Below are positions 47,740 through 58,770 of a stretch of 60,991 bases of DNA, piece after piece. The position numbers and the translations under genes were made by a program. This stretch comes from Spraguea lophii (taxonomy: Eukaryota; Microsporidia; Spragueidae). Under the pieces are notes generated by a model. That model was given only the letters and a program-made list of their open reading frames with translations. It made no database searches and was not told the DNA's origin. The stretch lies in contig LDOQ01000126.1 in NCBI GenBank assembly GCA_001887945.1, positions 1 to 60,991 on the forward strand, read 5' to 3'. Each line of letters starts with the position of its first letter. Positions within the stretch are counted from its first letter, which is position 1.

Positions 47740-50700
47740 ATGCAGCATAGAATATTGATAGCGAATAATGGATTAAGTGCTTTAAAATTTATATTATCAA
47801 TAAAGAAAATAGATCACAATAAAAAATACAACAAATGTGAAAAATTAAATAAAAAAAATAATTATGATAATAAAAAAGATCTTATTGATAAAAAATTTTG
47901 TGGAGCATCTTTTGACAAAAATGAATTTGTTTTGATTGGTATGGCAACTTCAGAAGATATAGATGGAAATTATCTTTATATTAATTATCTTGATGAAATA
48001 ATACACGTGGAAAGTGGACCATCGGAAAAAAATTTTGGTAATATTGAACTTATTGCAAAGATAGCAATAGAAAAAAATATAGATATGGTTTATCCGGGAT
48101 GGGGACATGCATCTGAAAATTACAAATTACCTGAAAAACTAAGTGAATTAGGTATAAAATTTATAGGACCTAGTAAAGATGCAATGGAAATGGTTGGTGA
48201 TAAAATTGGAAGTTTGAAATTATGCGAAAAATTAAAAATCCCTACAGTTCCCTGGCAATCAATTACATTTACTAACAAACATAAACAGGAAAAAAACAAT
48301 TGCATAAAAGATGTTTTATCTAATTTTATAGATAAATATAAATATCCAATTATGCTAAAAACAAGTTCTAGTGGTGGTGGGAAAGGTATTACTACTATAA
48401 GAAACCAACATGATTTGGAAATGATAGAGAAAACTCCTGCGAATATAGATGAACTTTTTGTTTGTAAACTAATAGAAGAAGCTAGACACATTGAAATGCA
48501 AGTAATCGCAGATAATCATAAAAATGTTATAATATTAGGTGGAAGAGATTGTACTTTGCAAAGAAGATATCAAAAATTAATAGAAGAATCACCACCAGTG
48601 ATAGTAAGTAAACGAAATAAACATAAAATTAATAACAGTAAAAACGAAGAAGAATTTCATAGAACTGATAAATCTATGAAAGAAAAAAATAAAAGCAAAC
48701 ATGATAATACTCGTGTGTATCATTTAATGAAAAAATACTCTAAAAAACTTATTTTATCATCCAATTACATAGGTGTAGCTACAGTAGAATTTTTATATCT
48801 TCCAAAATCTAATGAATTTTATTTTTTAGAAATTAACTCAAGGGTACAAGTAGAACATCCATGCACAGAAATAAGATATGATATAGAGATACCGGTGATT
48901 CAATTACTTATAGCTTTAGATTATAAAATAATTAAAGAAACTATAAAAAAGAAAGATAAAAAAAATAAATGTAATACAGCAAAAATTAATGATAGAGATA
49001 ATAATAAAAAAGAAAAAACAAAAGATGATACAAAAACTGTAAATAATTATTCTAATACAATTATTATAAAAAAGAATAAGACCAAACAACATGTTATTGG
49101 TATAAGAATAATAGCAGAGGATAATAACTTTAACCCTGTTACTGGAAACCCTTCCATAGAAACAAACATTTATAAAAATAATAATATTTATGCATATTTC
49201 TCATTATTGAATGGTAAACTAAACAAATACGCAGATTCTCAATATGGACATATTTTCATAACAGGTAAAAATAGAAGAGCAGCAATTAACAATTGTATAA
49301 AGTTTTTAGAAAGTAACACTAACTTAAAAATAAGATATATAGATACACATCTTGAATTTATAAAATATGTCTTACAAAGTAAAATATTTAGAGAAAATGA
49401 ATATTATACAGACACAGCAGAAAAAATAAAAAAGGAATTTATTAATAAAAAAAGATATGATAACATAGATAATTATAAAAATGATAAAGATCTCAAAATA
49501 ATAAATGATATTATACCTAATGATTGTATAAATAATGATAATATAATATATTATTTCTGTGTCATATATTATATAGAAAAAAATAATAATGTATTAGATG
49601 TCGAATTTAATTATAATGATAAAGAATACAATTCTAAGATATATTGCATAGATAAAAATAATATACTCATAGAAATAATAGATAATAAAATATATACAAG
49701 AATTTTAAAATACAATAAATTTAAATCAAAAGTATTAATAGATAATAATATTATAGAATATTACACAGATGATAACAATGATACTAATACATATACATTA
49801 GTATATAAAAGTAAACAATACATTTTTAACCTGTCTTCAGACAAAGTATATTCTCCTACCAGTGGGAAAATAACCAATATATTAGTTAAAGATAATGAAA
49901 CTGTTATAATTAATCAAAAATATATGGAAATAGAAATAATGAAGATAAGAGTATATTTAGAAGTTAAAAAGGAAGGAAAGATAAAAATTTTGAAAAAGAT
50001 AAATGATAAAATAGATAAAGGGGAAGTAATAGCTATTATCAACAATAATTGTGATATGGATAATAACGGTAATAATGACAAACCAAATAACAATTTGTTT
50101 GACAATAGTATAAACAATTATACATGGAAAGATAACAAAGATACAAACTATAGTAAATTACTATTATACGGAATATATTTTCCTGAATATTATTGGTATA
50201 TTCCTACAAATATAGAAGAAATTATAGATATAATAAATATATACAGTATAAACAATAAAGGTAAGGAATATTTCACTAAGGTGATAAATGAAGCTATAAA
50301 TCTGTTTGAAGATACAATTACAAACAATTCTAATTATAGTAATAATTCTGATAAAAATAATCTTATTAACGATAATAGCAATAATATTATGAATATAAAG
50401 CTATCAAGATTAAATTTATTACTCCTATCGATAGATAAAATAATAACAAAATATATTGATGATAATATTATTAAATTAAGAGATTTATTAATAGATATAA
50501 TATTTAAGAGATTGGTATATAAATATAAAAATAATAACAATAAAAAAAATAGTTTCTGTTATGTACCTGATATATATTTATATTCTAACAGAATAGATAA
50601 TATAGATAATTTAACTTATTCAGATAGTTATCCTTATATTCTATACAACAATAAACTTATAAATAAAGAAGAAGAGGAAATAATTATAAGAAACCTTAAA

Positions 50701-53370
50701 GAATATTATAATACATCAAATATAAAAGATGGTAATACAAATATTAAGAATAGTGATAGTAGAGCTACAGATAATACAAAAGATGATAATAATAAAACTA
50801 TAAATAATATATTGAGAATAAACAATAGAGAATATAATATAGAATATAAATCCCCATTCAGATCTCTTATAATTCTAAAAGAACAATATTCTTTTAATAG
50901 ATTTATATTTTTAAATATTAATGAATATTCCAACAATAAAATAGTAGATATGAAAAATCTATCCTATGCTGTGAATGATGTAATAGCTACTACTAAAATA
51001 TATATGTATAAAGACAAAAGTGTTAATACACTTATACTTAATATATGTAATATTATTAATAAAAATAATGATATTCATATAAATAATATAGAAAGTATAA
51101 TAGAAGATAGTATATTTTATTTTAAAAAAATATTTATAGAATGTAAATATAAAGAAGCTATAATAAATTATAAATGTTATATGGAGTATAAAAATAAAGA
51201 TAAAGGTATAATCAATTATAAATATATAATTAGATATAATAATGTTTTAGAAGAAAGGTTATATAAAGATGGTGTTTTAATTAAACGGAAAATAGAAGGG
51301 CGGGTGATAGATAATATTATGGATATAGAACATAAAAATATATTTGTATATCTTATAAAGGTATTAAAAAATATAGATCCTATAGAATTATATTTATACA
51401 AAAATATAAATGATAAATATAACTTAAATGATATAAACGATAAATATAATTTATATAACAAAGATAGTCTATCATATACTTATAAAGATTATACATATAA
51501 TATTTCTAATAAAATTCATACCAAAGATTATATAAAAAATAATATATCTGTATATAAATATAATTACAAGAATAATATTATTATATTTATTATTATGTCT
51601 AAAATATATGCTAATGGATCCTTCTCTTCTGATGAATTAATATTTTATTATTTATTATGTAGAGAATGTAGAGAAAAAGGATATTTAAGAATATTTATAA
51701 ATGATAATAGTGGGGTAAGAGTAGGATTTAGTGAAGATATGTTAGATAATATAGAAATAAGAGATAATGGTATATTTATAGAAGATGGTAATGATAAAAT
51801 AGAAGAAAGTGATTTATATATTCAAGATAATAATGCCAATGTCATTACCACAGAAAAGATAACTCTTACAGACAAATACTTATCTTATAATTCTAAATTA
51901 ATTTCCATATTCTCTAACAAAAATTCTGGAAGTGAGAATTTATCTTTATCATCTTTATGTGCCATAGAAACAATAGATGCATATAATTCTATATTCACAT
52001 TATCATATGTTAGTGGAATGAGTGTAGGTATAGGTGCATATTTATGTAGATTGGGTAATAGAATTATTATGAAAAAAGATAGTTATATGCTATTAACAGG
52101 ATATCAAGCGTTGAATAAATTACTTGGAGATAATTATTATAAAAGTAATTTATCGTTAGGTGGTTATGAAGTTTTAGGTAAAAATGGCATAGTGCAATGT
52201 GAAGTGGTAAATGATATGGATGGTATAGAAGAAATATTCAGATGGATAGAATATTATATAGATGGACAATCTTCCCATAGTAAAAAATTATATGATAACA
52301 CAAATAAATATAGTAATATGGATGATAATACTAATGAATGTATAAATCAGAATACAAATGATAATGCAAATGAACATAATAATATAGATGATAGCGCAAA
52401 TAAATGTACAAATCAGGATATAACTGATAACACGAATGAATGTATAATTCAGAATATAGATTTCAATAAAGTAATAAATAAATCTATAGAAAATTACAAT
52501 GAAATAGAAATAATAGAAAACATAATTGATAAAAACACATACAAAGAATATATGCCAGATTACGCACCCAATATAATAACAGCCAGAGCAAAAATCCAAA
52601 ACACAACCATAGCAATTATCAGTAGTAAACATCATACATATAATAACCATATTACCAACGAAGAAAACAACAAATCCACAACCAACACTCAAAACATTAA
52701 CAATAAAAATAATATTGAATCCAAATTAATGCCACATGTATTACATGCATCATCCTCACAAAAATTCTCAGAATTTATATCACAAATAAATACAGAAAAC
52801 CTTAATCTTTTGATCATAGCCAATTATAAAGGATTTAGTGGAGGAGATAAAGATATGCTTGATGGAGTATTAAAATATGGTAGTAATATTATCAATGAAC
52901 TAAAAATATTTAAAAATAAAATATATATTTATATACCACCCAATGGACAACTAAGAGGAGGTACGTATGTAATTTTTGATAAAAATATTAATAAAAATAT
53001 AAGATTGACAGTACATAATACAGCGGAGGTGGGTGTATTAGAACCTAGTGCATTGTGTGAAATCAAAGTAAAAAATAAAATTAAAAGTAAATTAGAAAAA
53101 ATAGTTAATAAATATAAAGAATGTAAACATTTAAACACAGATGATAATTATAATAATGATAATATTACTTATAATAATAATCTAAGTACTATTAACAATC
53201 ATAATGATAGTTATAATATAAATACTACTATAAAAACTATAGCAGAAGATATATGTAAATTACAAGATAATACATTTAGATTATATAAAGATAATATAAT
53301 AGATGAATACGTAGAAGTAAAAGAATTAAGAAATAAGATTATAGAATATTTTAATCTACCCGATAAATAA
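47740..53370 (+). CDS. ACC1: Acetyl-CoA carboxylase, multidomain, Asn-rich
   Basis: 1876 residues against about 2230 in yeast. Biotin carboxylase domain first: RILIANNGLSALKF (about 4-17), ATP-grasp SSSGGGKGI (209-217) and EINSRVQVEH (364-373), interrupted by Lys/Asn-rich insertions. Biotin carrier next, with MEIEIMKIRVYL (biotin on about K735; usual E-x-M-K-M). A shrunken, barely recognisable central region follows, then both carboxyltransferase halves: FINDNSGVRVG (about 1315) with RLGNRIIMKKDSYMLLTGYQ, and NYKGFSGGDKDMLDGVLKYG (about 1690) with PPNGQLRGGTYV (about 1735). It makes malonyl-CoA, here probably for fatty acid elongation. An Asn/Asp repeat-like insertion splits the carboxyltransferase region at about 1520-1650. 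Start: the first ATG, after GTCCTTT; the frame extends three codons further to a TTG. Confidence 0.93.
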   Translation: MQHRILIANNGLSALKFILSIKKIDHNKKYNKCEKLNKKNNYDNKKDLIDKKFCGASFDKNEFVLIGMATSEDIDGNYLYINYLDEIIHVESGPSEKNFGNIELIAKIAIEKNIDMVYPGWGHASENYKLPEKLSELGIKFIGPSKDAMEMVGDKIGSLKLCEKLKIPTVPWQSITFTNKHKQEKNNCIKDVLSNFIDKYKYPIMLKTSSSGGGKGITTIRNQHDLEMIEKTPANIDELFVCKLIEEARHIEMQVIADNHKNVIILGGRDCTLQRRYQKLIEESPPVIVSKRNKHKINNSKNEEEFHRTDKSMKEKNKSKHDNTRVYHLMKKYSKKLILSSNYIGVATVEFLYLPKSNEFYFLEINSRVQVEHPCTEIRYDIEIPVIQLLIALDYKIIKETIKKKDKKNKCNTAKINDRDNNKKEKTKDDTKTVNNYSNTIIIKKNKTKQHVIGIRIIAEDNNFNPVTGNPSIETNIYKNNNIYAYFSLLNGKLNKYADSQYGHIFITGKNRRAAINNCIKFLESNTNLKIRYIDTHLEFIKYVLQSKIFRENEYYTDTAEKIKKEFINKKRYDNIDNYKNDKDLKIINDIIPNDCINNDNIIYYFCVIYYIEKNNNVLDVEFNYNDKEYNSKIYCIDKNNILIEIIDNKIYTRILKYNKFKSKVLIDNNIIEYYTDDNNDTNTYTLVYKSKQYIFNLSSDKVYSPTSGKITNILVKDNETVIINQKYMEIEIMKIRVYLEVKKEGKIKILKKINDKIDKGEVIAIINNNCDMDNNGNNDKPNNNLFDNSINNYTWKDNKDTNYSKLLLYGIYFPEYYWYIPTNIEEIIDIINIYSINNKGKEYFTKVINEAINLFEDTITNNSNYSNNSDKNNLINDNSNNIMNIKLSRLNLLLLSIDKIITKYIDDNIIKLRDLLIDIIFKRLVYKYKNNNNKKNSFCYVPDIYLYSNRIDNIDNLTYSDSYPYILYNNKLINKEEEEIIIRNLKEYYNTSNIKDGNTNIKNSDSRATDNTKDDNNKTINNILRINNREYNIEYKSPFRSLIILKEQYSFNRFIFLNINEYSNNKIVDMKNLSYAVNDVIATTKIYMYKDKSVNTLILNICNIINKNNDIHINNIESIIEDSIFYFKKIFIECKYKEAIINYKCYMEYKNKDKGIINYKYIIRYNNVLEERLYKDGVLIKRKIEGRVIDNIMDIEHKNIFVYLIKVLKNIDPIELYLYKNINDKYNLNDINDKYNLYNKDSLSYTYKDYTYNISNKIHTKDYIKNNISVYKYNYKNNIIIFIIMSKIYANGSFSSDELIFYYLLCRECREKGYLRIFINDNSGVRVGFSEDMLDNIEIRDNGIFIEDGNDKIEESDLYIQDNNANVITTEKITLTDKYLSYNSKLISIFSNKNSGSENLSLSSLCAIETIDAYNSIFTLSYVSGMSVGIGAYLCRLGNRIIMKKDSYMLLTGYQALNKLLGDNYYKSNLSLGGYEVLGKNGIVQCEVVNDMDGIEEIFRWIEYYIDGQSSHSKKLYDNTNKYSNMDDNTNECINQNTNDNANEHNNIDDSANKCTNQDITDNTNECIIQNIDFNKVINKSIENYNEIEIIENIIDKNTYKEYMPDYAPNIITARAKIQNTTIAIISSKHHTYNNHITNEENNKSTTNTQNINNKNNIESKLMPHVLHASSSQKFSEFISQINTENLNLLIIANYKGFSGGDKDMLDGVLKYGSNIINELKIFKNKIYIYIPPNGQLRGGTYVIFDKNINKNIRLTVHNTAEVGVLEPSALCEIKVKNKIKSKLEKIVNKYKECKHLNTDDNYNNDNITYNNNLSTINNHNDSYNINTTIKTIAEDICKLQDNTFRLYKDNIIDEYVEVKELRNKIIEYFNLPDK

Positions 53371-53659
53371 CAATAAATAATCATTTTAATAATATAAATA
53401 ATAAACTAAAGTTTTTATTTTCATTGATCCTAATATTTTATTCTTTTAAATATTTTTATTTATAATAATCTTAAGGTATTTTTATCTTTGTTAAGATTGC
53501 GCGTAATTTCATATATATTTAACATATACCACAAATTTCTAATTGAATATTTTTATTAATAAGTTCATATATATTTTTATTGTTATTAATGTAATATTAT
53601 TATAATTATATCATAATCAATATATCTATTATTTTAATTAAAACAAACATTATACCTTA
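53371..53659. other. Spacer between the two Asn-rich genes
   Basis: 289 bp; no feature apart from AT-rich tracts. Same-direction neighbours. Confidence 0.4.
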
Positions 53660-55360
53660 ATGTTATACAAAGATAGAATATTATTAATATCTACTATAAA
53701 ATTATATCATAAGCTTATAAATAAATATATTACAATATATACTAAGGATAATAAAGATGATAGTACTAGAGATAAAGATAAAGTAGATGCTAACAAAGGT
53801 AATAAAGATACTAAAAATAATACCACTAATAACACTATAAAAGAGAGTATAAATAAAATAAGTAAATTAAAAGATATGATAAATAATTATACTACTACTA
53901 TAAATAATATTATAGATAATAATATTTATAAAGAAGATATACATAATTTAATAGAAGAACATTTATTATTTTATCAGTATTATAATACATATAAATGTTA
54001 TAAAGAATATAGATATAATAATAATGATATTAGTAATAGAGATAATAACAATGGTAACGATAATGATAATATAAATAGAGATGATAACAAAAATACTACT
54101 AACAATCATATCACTAATAATCATACTATTACTAACAAGCATACTAATACTGACGATGATGATAACATAGAATATAATTATTTTAAAGATGAAACAGAAG
54201 AAGATATTCTTAAAGGTAATTTTAATTCTTTATTAAAATTTATAGAAGATAATAAAAATATAGGTAAATATTTTATTCCTATTATATATTACAACAAAGA
54301 TAATAATACAAATAATATCAATAAGAATGTAAATGATATAAATGATGTAGATGATAATATTATTAACAACGATCTTATTACCATTACTAACAATAATACA
54401 TTATCTTTACCGTATAGTAATATAAATAATAATAATAATAATAAATATTATACTGTTATAGATCTTAATAATCTTATAAAGATACAATCATTTATAAAAT
54501 TAATAGATTATAATAATATTAATAATGTTATTAATTATCTAATAGATAATGATATGTATGATATAATAAAAGATTATATATTTTTATTAGTACCTGGATT
54601 AGTAGATATTATATTTTATAATACAAATGATAATAAGTTATATAATAATAATTTATATGATAATAGTAATAAGTTGTATGATAATAATAATACTACTATT
54701 ACTAACAATCATATTAAACATATTAAACATATTAATATTATTAATAACAATAAGAATACTGCTATAGAACATATAATGGTAAACAATTATAAGAAAATAA
54801 TATTTATTTATAGGATGTTGAAATATAAGATAGATGGTTATAATTATAGAAGTAGATTATGTAATAGGGTTATGATAGGTATTATAGCTATAAGAAATAT
54901 TAATTGTAATAAAGATAATAGATATATAAATAAGAATATAGAAGAATTATATACACTAACCTATGGTAACCACCATACAAATAATAATTATAATAGAGAT
55001 AATATTACTATTGATAATAAAGATAATATTACTATTGATAATAACTGTATTACTACTGATGAAAATCATGCGATTGCCGATAACACTATAGATGTATGTT
55101 ATTATTTTGATAATGCTTATAATAGGCAATTATTATGTCCTACGTGTATACCATGGTTAGACTTATCTTTACCTTATAATAATATTGGTAATAGTATACT
55201 TATTTGTAATGGTACTGGTAGGATTATAAATGATAATTGTTTACCTTATATTTTAGATAGTAGATATATTTATTCTGATGAATATATAAAGAATAATAGG
55301 TTATGCGTAGTAAGTGGTAAGTGGAGTATAGGTGAGCCAACTGTATGTTATTTTATATAA
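53660..55360 (+). CDS. GID/CTLH ubiquitin-ligase subunit, Gid9/MAEA-like
   Basis: 566 residues, nearly a third Asn/Asp. Under the low-complexity insertions sit a LisH-like helix pair (about 94-118, IHNLIEEHLLFYQYYNTYKC), a CTLH-like stretch EEDILKGNFNSLLKFIEDNK (about 180-199) and a C-terminal degenerate RING: QLLCPTCIPWLDLSLPYNNI, NSILICNGTGRIINDNCLPY, then YIYSDEYI and LCVVSGK (about 490-552). The end matches MAEA/Fyv10 (C-P-x-C ... L-P-Y-x-x-x-x-x-S-x-L-V-C-x-x-S-G-x-x-M-N-E-x-N-P-P). Gid9 and Gid2 form the catalytic core of the GID E3, which in yeast degrades gluconeogenic enzymes. In yeast about 516 residues. The repeat DNITIDNK is tandem near 447-462. Confidence 0.6.
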   Translation: MLYKDRILLISTIKLYHKLINKYITIYTKDNKDDSTRDKDKVDANKGNKDTKNNTTNNTIKESINKISKLKDMINNYTTTINNIIDNNIYKEDIHNLIEEHLLFYQYYNTYKCYKEYRYNNNDISNRDNNNGNDNDNINRDDNKNTTNNHITNNHTITNKHTNTDDDDNIEYNYFKDETEEDILKGNFNSLLKFIEDNKNIGKYFIPIIYYNKDNNTNNINKNVNDINDVDDNIINNDLITITNNNTLSLPYSNINNNNNNKYYTVIDLNNLIKIQSFIKLIDYNNINNVINYLIDNDMYDIIKDYIFLLVPGLVDIIFYNTNDNKLYNNNLYDNSNKLYDNNNTTITNNHIKHIKHINIINNNKNTAIEHIMVNNYKKIIFIYRMLKYKIDGYNYRSRLCNRVMIGIIAIRNINCNKDNRYINKNIEELYTLTYGNHHTNNNYNRDNITIDNKDNITIDNNCITTDENHAIADNTIDVCYYFDNAYNRQLLCPTCIPWLDLSLPYNNIGNSILICNGTGRIINDNCLPYILDSRYIYSDEYIKNNRLCVVSGKWSIGEPTVCYFI

Positions 55361-55552
55361 ATAAATTTTATATAGATATATTATGTAATATATAGTATGT
55401 TATTTAAATTATGTTATGTTACTTAGATTATTTAGATTATAGAAGTTTTCATAGATATACAGGTAAATTTATATTAGAGAAAAAATTATTTCTTTTAAAA
55501 GAACAATGATTAAATATTTTTTTAATATGGATATAATGTAAATAACAATAAC

Positions 55553-56546
55553 GGTAAGGTGTGCAAATAAAGACCTATAAAGAAAAGGTTAAAGAAGAAA
55601 CGAAAAGAATAAACAAATAAAATAATCATTTAATACACCTTAACCCGTTTAAGAACTCATGAAAAAGAAAAATTTTTGATCTTGATTAAAAATAGATTAA
55701 AATTTGAGTTATTAATCTATTTATATTCTGTACAGGTTGTTTTTTTAGATATTTTTTTAAATATCTCCATGTAATTTCAATGGTTTGGATGTATATTTCT
55801 TTGCTTTGTGGGTATATAGAGTTCTCTGCGTGATTAATCGTTTTATGTGCATAAACCAAGTTAGATAATTTTGAATAAGCTTTCCGATCATCTTTTATTA
55901 TTCGTGTTCCTACGTTAACATTGTTTTTGATTATTTCTTTAATGACTTCTATATTTCTTTTATTTTCAACATGATAAAATACTTATTTTGTGTTCCTAGA
56001 AATGCCACCAATAACCCAAAATTGTTTCAGAGATCTTCCAGTATTATATTTAGTTTTTCAAACTGCTGTCTCATCGATTTCTACTATGTCATCATATCCA
56101 CCTATTTATTTTTTTTATTTTTGATTGCCACATGTTTTAATTTATTTATTATGAAATTTATTACTCATAACTTAATTTCGTTTCTCTATAATACGTTTAT
56201 GTGTAGATTTTTCACATATTTCTAATATTACTTGAAGTATTTGTATTTCGTAGATAAAAATTTTAAAACCATAAAAAACTGTTTTTTTTCTTATTGATAT
56301 AGGTTTTCTCTTGCGTTCAAGGTAGAACATCTCCATTTAAATAGTTATATCCGCTCGCTGCATTCGATTGGCATAATCTTTTTACATTCAGGGTATAACC
56401 TTTTTGATGAAATTAGTCCATGATTCTAAAACCAACAAAAAAGCACATATGTGTTTTTAGATAGCTCATATATTTATATGGATATTTTGCGTGTTGCAAA
56501 CATTTGGGGTTGTTTCTTTATAGGGTTTTTATTTGCACACCTTACC
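55553..56546 (-). mobile_element. Merlin-type DNA transposon, family A, full length but dead
   Basis: 994 bp with inverted repeats GGTAAGGTGTGCAAATAAAG (left) and TTTATTTGCACACCTTACC (right). The transposase runs on the minus strand: zinc ribbon near 56390, EIDETAV near 56065, ISRNTK near 55995 and WRYLKK near 55750. Stops (for example within the first catalytic block) and frameshifts make it inactive. It is a sister of the copies at 155-1112 and 6372-7342. No obvious 8-bp target duplication. Confidence 0.9.
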
Positions 56547-56704
56547 AAATTTTTATAATAAATTAAAAGTTAAAATAGCTAAATATCATTTTCTAAAAAT
56601 AAGTAGTTATTTAATTATTTCCTAAAAGATTATTTTCTTTTACATTTATGAATTTTTTCTCTCTATATTTATAAAAACCCCTATACCCTTATAATAATAT
56701 TTCT

Positions 56705-57073
56705 ATGTTAAAAAATCTAGTATTACTTTATAACAGACCATCATCTATACTATGTTCATTTAATAGTTTTAAAATATCATATCTCAATAAACTATCTTAT
56801 CTAGATGATAATATGTTAGAAATATATGAAATAGCATTCTATCTCTATTTCTATCCCAATGATAAAAAATATATTTATAATAACAATAAATTAAATAAAA
56901 ATATATCTAATAAGAGTAAAATAGATAACAAGATATCTAATAATAAGAAATATAATATACGTTATAAAAAAATGATAGATATGGCTATAAAAGAAGTTAA
57001 AGATAATTATAAAAATAATATAAAAGAAGTAAAACAGGATAGAATTATATGTGGATTATATAGAATTAAATAA
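56705..57073 (+). CDS. Hypothetical protein, basic C-terminus
   Basis: 122 residues. N-terminal half mixed (LLYNRPSSILCSFNSFKISY, then MLEIYEIAFYLYFYP), C-terminal half Lys/Asn-rich with NIRYKKMIDMAIKEVKDNYK, a predicted helix, and ending IICGLYRIK. ATACCC lies about 17 bases upstream. It is convergent with the LRR gene. Possibly a ribosome-assembly or RNA-binding factor on account of its basic charge, but no family motif is recognised. Confidence 0.45.
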   Translation: MLKNLVLLYNRPSSILCSFNSFKISYLNKLSYLDDNMLEIYEIAFYLYFYPNDKKYIYNNNKLNKNISNKSKIDNKISNNKKYNIRYKKMIDMAIKEVKDNYKNNIKEVKQDRIICGLYRIK

Positions 57074-57198
57074 ATATAATGGTGTAAAAAGAATATAACA
57101 ATATGTTAAACATACAGTAATAATAATAACAGTAATAATAAATATAATAATACTATTATTATAATTTTGCTATTACTTATAATAAATTTTTATTTATT

Positions 57199-58770
57199 TT
57201 AAAATCTTAATATATCAATTACTATTTCTATATTCTCTTCTAACCTATCCATTTCTCTTCTTTTTATTATTTCTTCTTTGACTTCTTTTTTTATATTCCA
57301 TTCTATTCCCCCATGTAAAATAAATCGTAAACGTATGCCATCGATTTTATATAAATTTATAATGTCTTCTTTTTCCATGTCGGTAACCTCACATCTTTCA
57401 ATTATCAAATATTTTAAATTTTTTAATTGTAAAAAAAATTTTAAATTGTTGATCAAACATTTTCTTATGGCTAATTTTTCTAATCCAATAATATTAAATA
57501 TTGGTGGGAGGCGGTACATGTATCTGGATAATTGTAGGTCTATTTCTAGATTTTTTAGGGTTGGGATATCTTTTAGATTATCGTAGAAAGATTCATAGAT
57601 GGTATAAGATGTTTTTGAAGAGACAATGGATAATGATTGTAGATTTTTTAACTGCGAGAAGGTTGGAGAAAATACTTTTTCGGTTTTGCAGTAAACTTTT
57701 AGTTCTTGTAATTCTGTCATTTGTTCTATTCCATTCAGCATATTTTCATGATGACAGCTCAATAGAGTAAGAGATTGGATTGTGTGAATTTTAAATATAT
57801 CCAGGACGAATTTTGGTGACATTCGATTTTTTATTATTATTAAAGTTTTTAATTTCTGTTTTTCATTTATATTTGATAATGGAAATGATGCTTCGGGTGG
57901 TATTGAAATGCTTAAGTTTTCTAAAGAATAAAATGTACCTGGTAAAATATCAGATATATTATTTTCTTCTATTTTAACGTGTTCTAATCCTTTTAAAGAA
58001 TTTAATGGTATTATTGTCACAATTTTGTTATTGGATATATCGATATATTTTAATTTCTCTAAACGTAATATAAAACTTGGTATTTCAGAAATATTATTAT
58101 TTCTTAGATTTAATTTTTCAATATTACTATTAGTATTTAAATCCATTGTAATATTACCCGTTGCATTATCTTTAAAAGATAGAGCAGTAAGACTTTTCAT
58201 ATGAAATGCACCCTCTAAAATATCTATTTTTTCAGAATATGAAATTTCTTTATCTTTTGAATTATCGAAAAAATTATCAAGATTTAAAATTTTTATATTC
58301 ATAGTTGTAAACGATTTTGGTATTTCTCTAAAACAATTAGATCCTATAAGCAAGCATTTTAAATTATCTAGTTCACAAATTGTTCTAGGTATCTTATCTA
58401 TCATATTATTAATAAGAATAAGTTTTTTTAATTTCTTTAATTCTATAATTGTATTAAAGCATTCAGAAGTTAAACGATTTTTTTCTAAATCCAAAATTTC
58501 GACTTCAGAACAGTTTTTCAATGTCTTAGGTAATTTTTTCATCCTTTTATCTTTTAAATCGATTGTCTTTGCCTCATCATCTAATTCTTCATCTAATTTT
58601 TTATCCTTTTTTCTTGGCAAATATACATGTATATGTGGATCGTAACCGTTTGCTATATTGTTATAAAAATAATTGGTATTATTTGGATTTGAACAACATT
58701 CTTCTTCGGAACTAGAATCATAGTTTATACTAGTTAAAAATAATGGAAAGAAAATATATAAAATATTCAT
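57199..58770 (-). CDS. Secreted leucine-rich-repeat protein
   Basis: 523 residues. Signal peptide MNILYIFFPLFLTSINYDSS, then an acidic Cys-Cys linker (SSEEECCSNPNN). From about residue 68 come some fifteen LRRs of the L-x-x-L-x-L-x-x-N-x-L/I type, for example VEILDLEKNRL, LKKLILINNMIDKIP, LKCLLIGSNCFREIP, IEKLNLRNNNISEIP and LKYIDISNNKI. The last repeats are more irregular and the end is charged. The pattern resembles the LRR families that microsporidia secrete and expand, which are candidates for contact with the host cell. No kinase or TIR domain is attached. Confidence 0.85.
   Translation of the reverse strand: MNILYIFFPLFLTSINYDSSSEEECCSNPNNTNYFYNNIANGYDPHIHVYLPRKKDKKLDEELDDEAKTIDLKDKRMKKLPKTLKNCSEVEILDLEKNRLTSECFNTIIELKKLKKLILINNMIDKIPRTICELDNLKCLLIGSNCFREIPKSFTTMNIKILNLDNFFDNSKDKEISYSEKIDILEGAFHMKSLTALSFKDNATGNITMDLNTNSNIEKLNLRNNNISEIPSFILRLEKLKYIDISNNKIVTIIPLNSLKGLEHVKIEENNISDILPGTFYSLENLSISIPPEASFPLSNINEKQKLKTLIIIKNRMSPKFVLDIFKIHTIQSLTLLSCHHENMLNGIEQMTELQELKVYCKTEKVFSPTFSQLKNLQSLSIVSSKTSYTIYESFYDNLKDIPTLKNLEIDLQLSRYMYRLPPIFNIIGLEKLAIRKCLINNLKFFLQLKNLKYLIIERCEVTDMEKEDIINLYKIDGIRLRFILHGGIEWNIKKEVKEEIIKRREMDRLEENIEIVIDILRF

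Noticed and set aside
52288..52692. 134-codon Cys/Ile-rich minus-strand frame
   Set aside because: Antisense shadow of the Asn-rich insertion in acetyl-CoA carboxylase.
55971..56225. 84-codon plus-strand frame
   Set aside because: It is antisense to the Merlin transposase remnant.
57278..57770. Two overlapping plus-strand frames
   Set aside because: Antisense to the LRR gene, which has a signal peptide and regular repeats.
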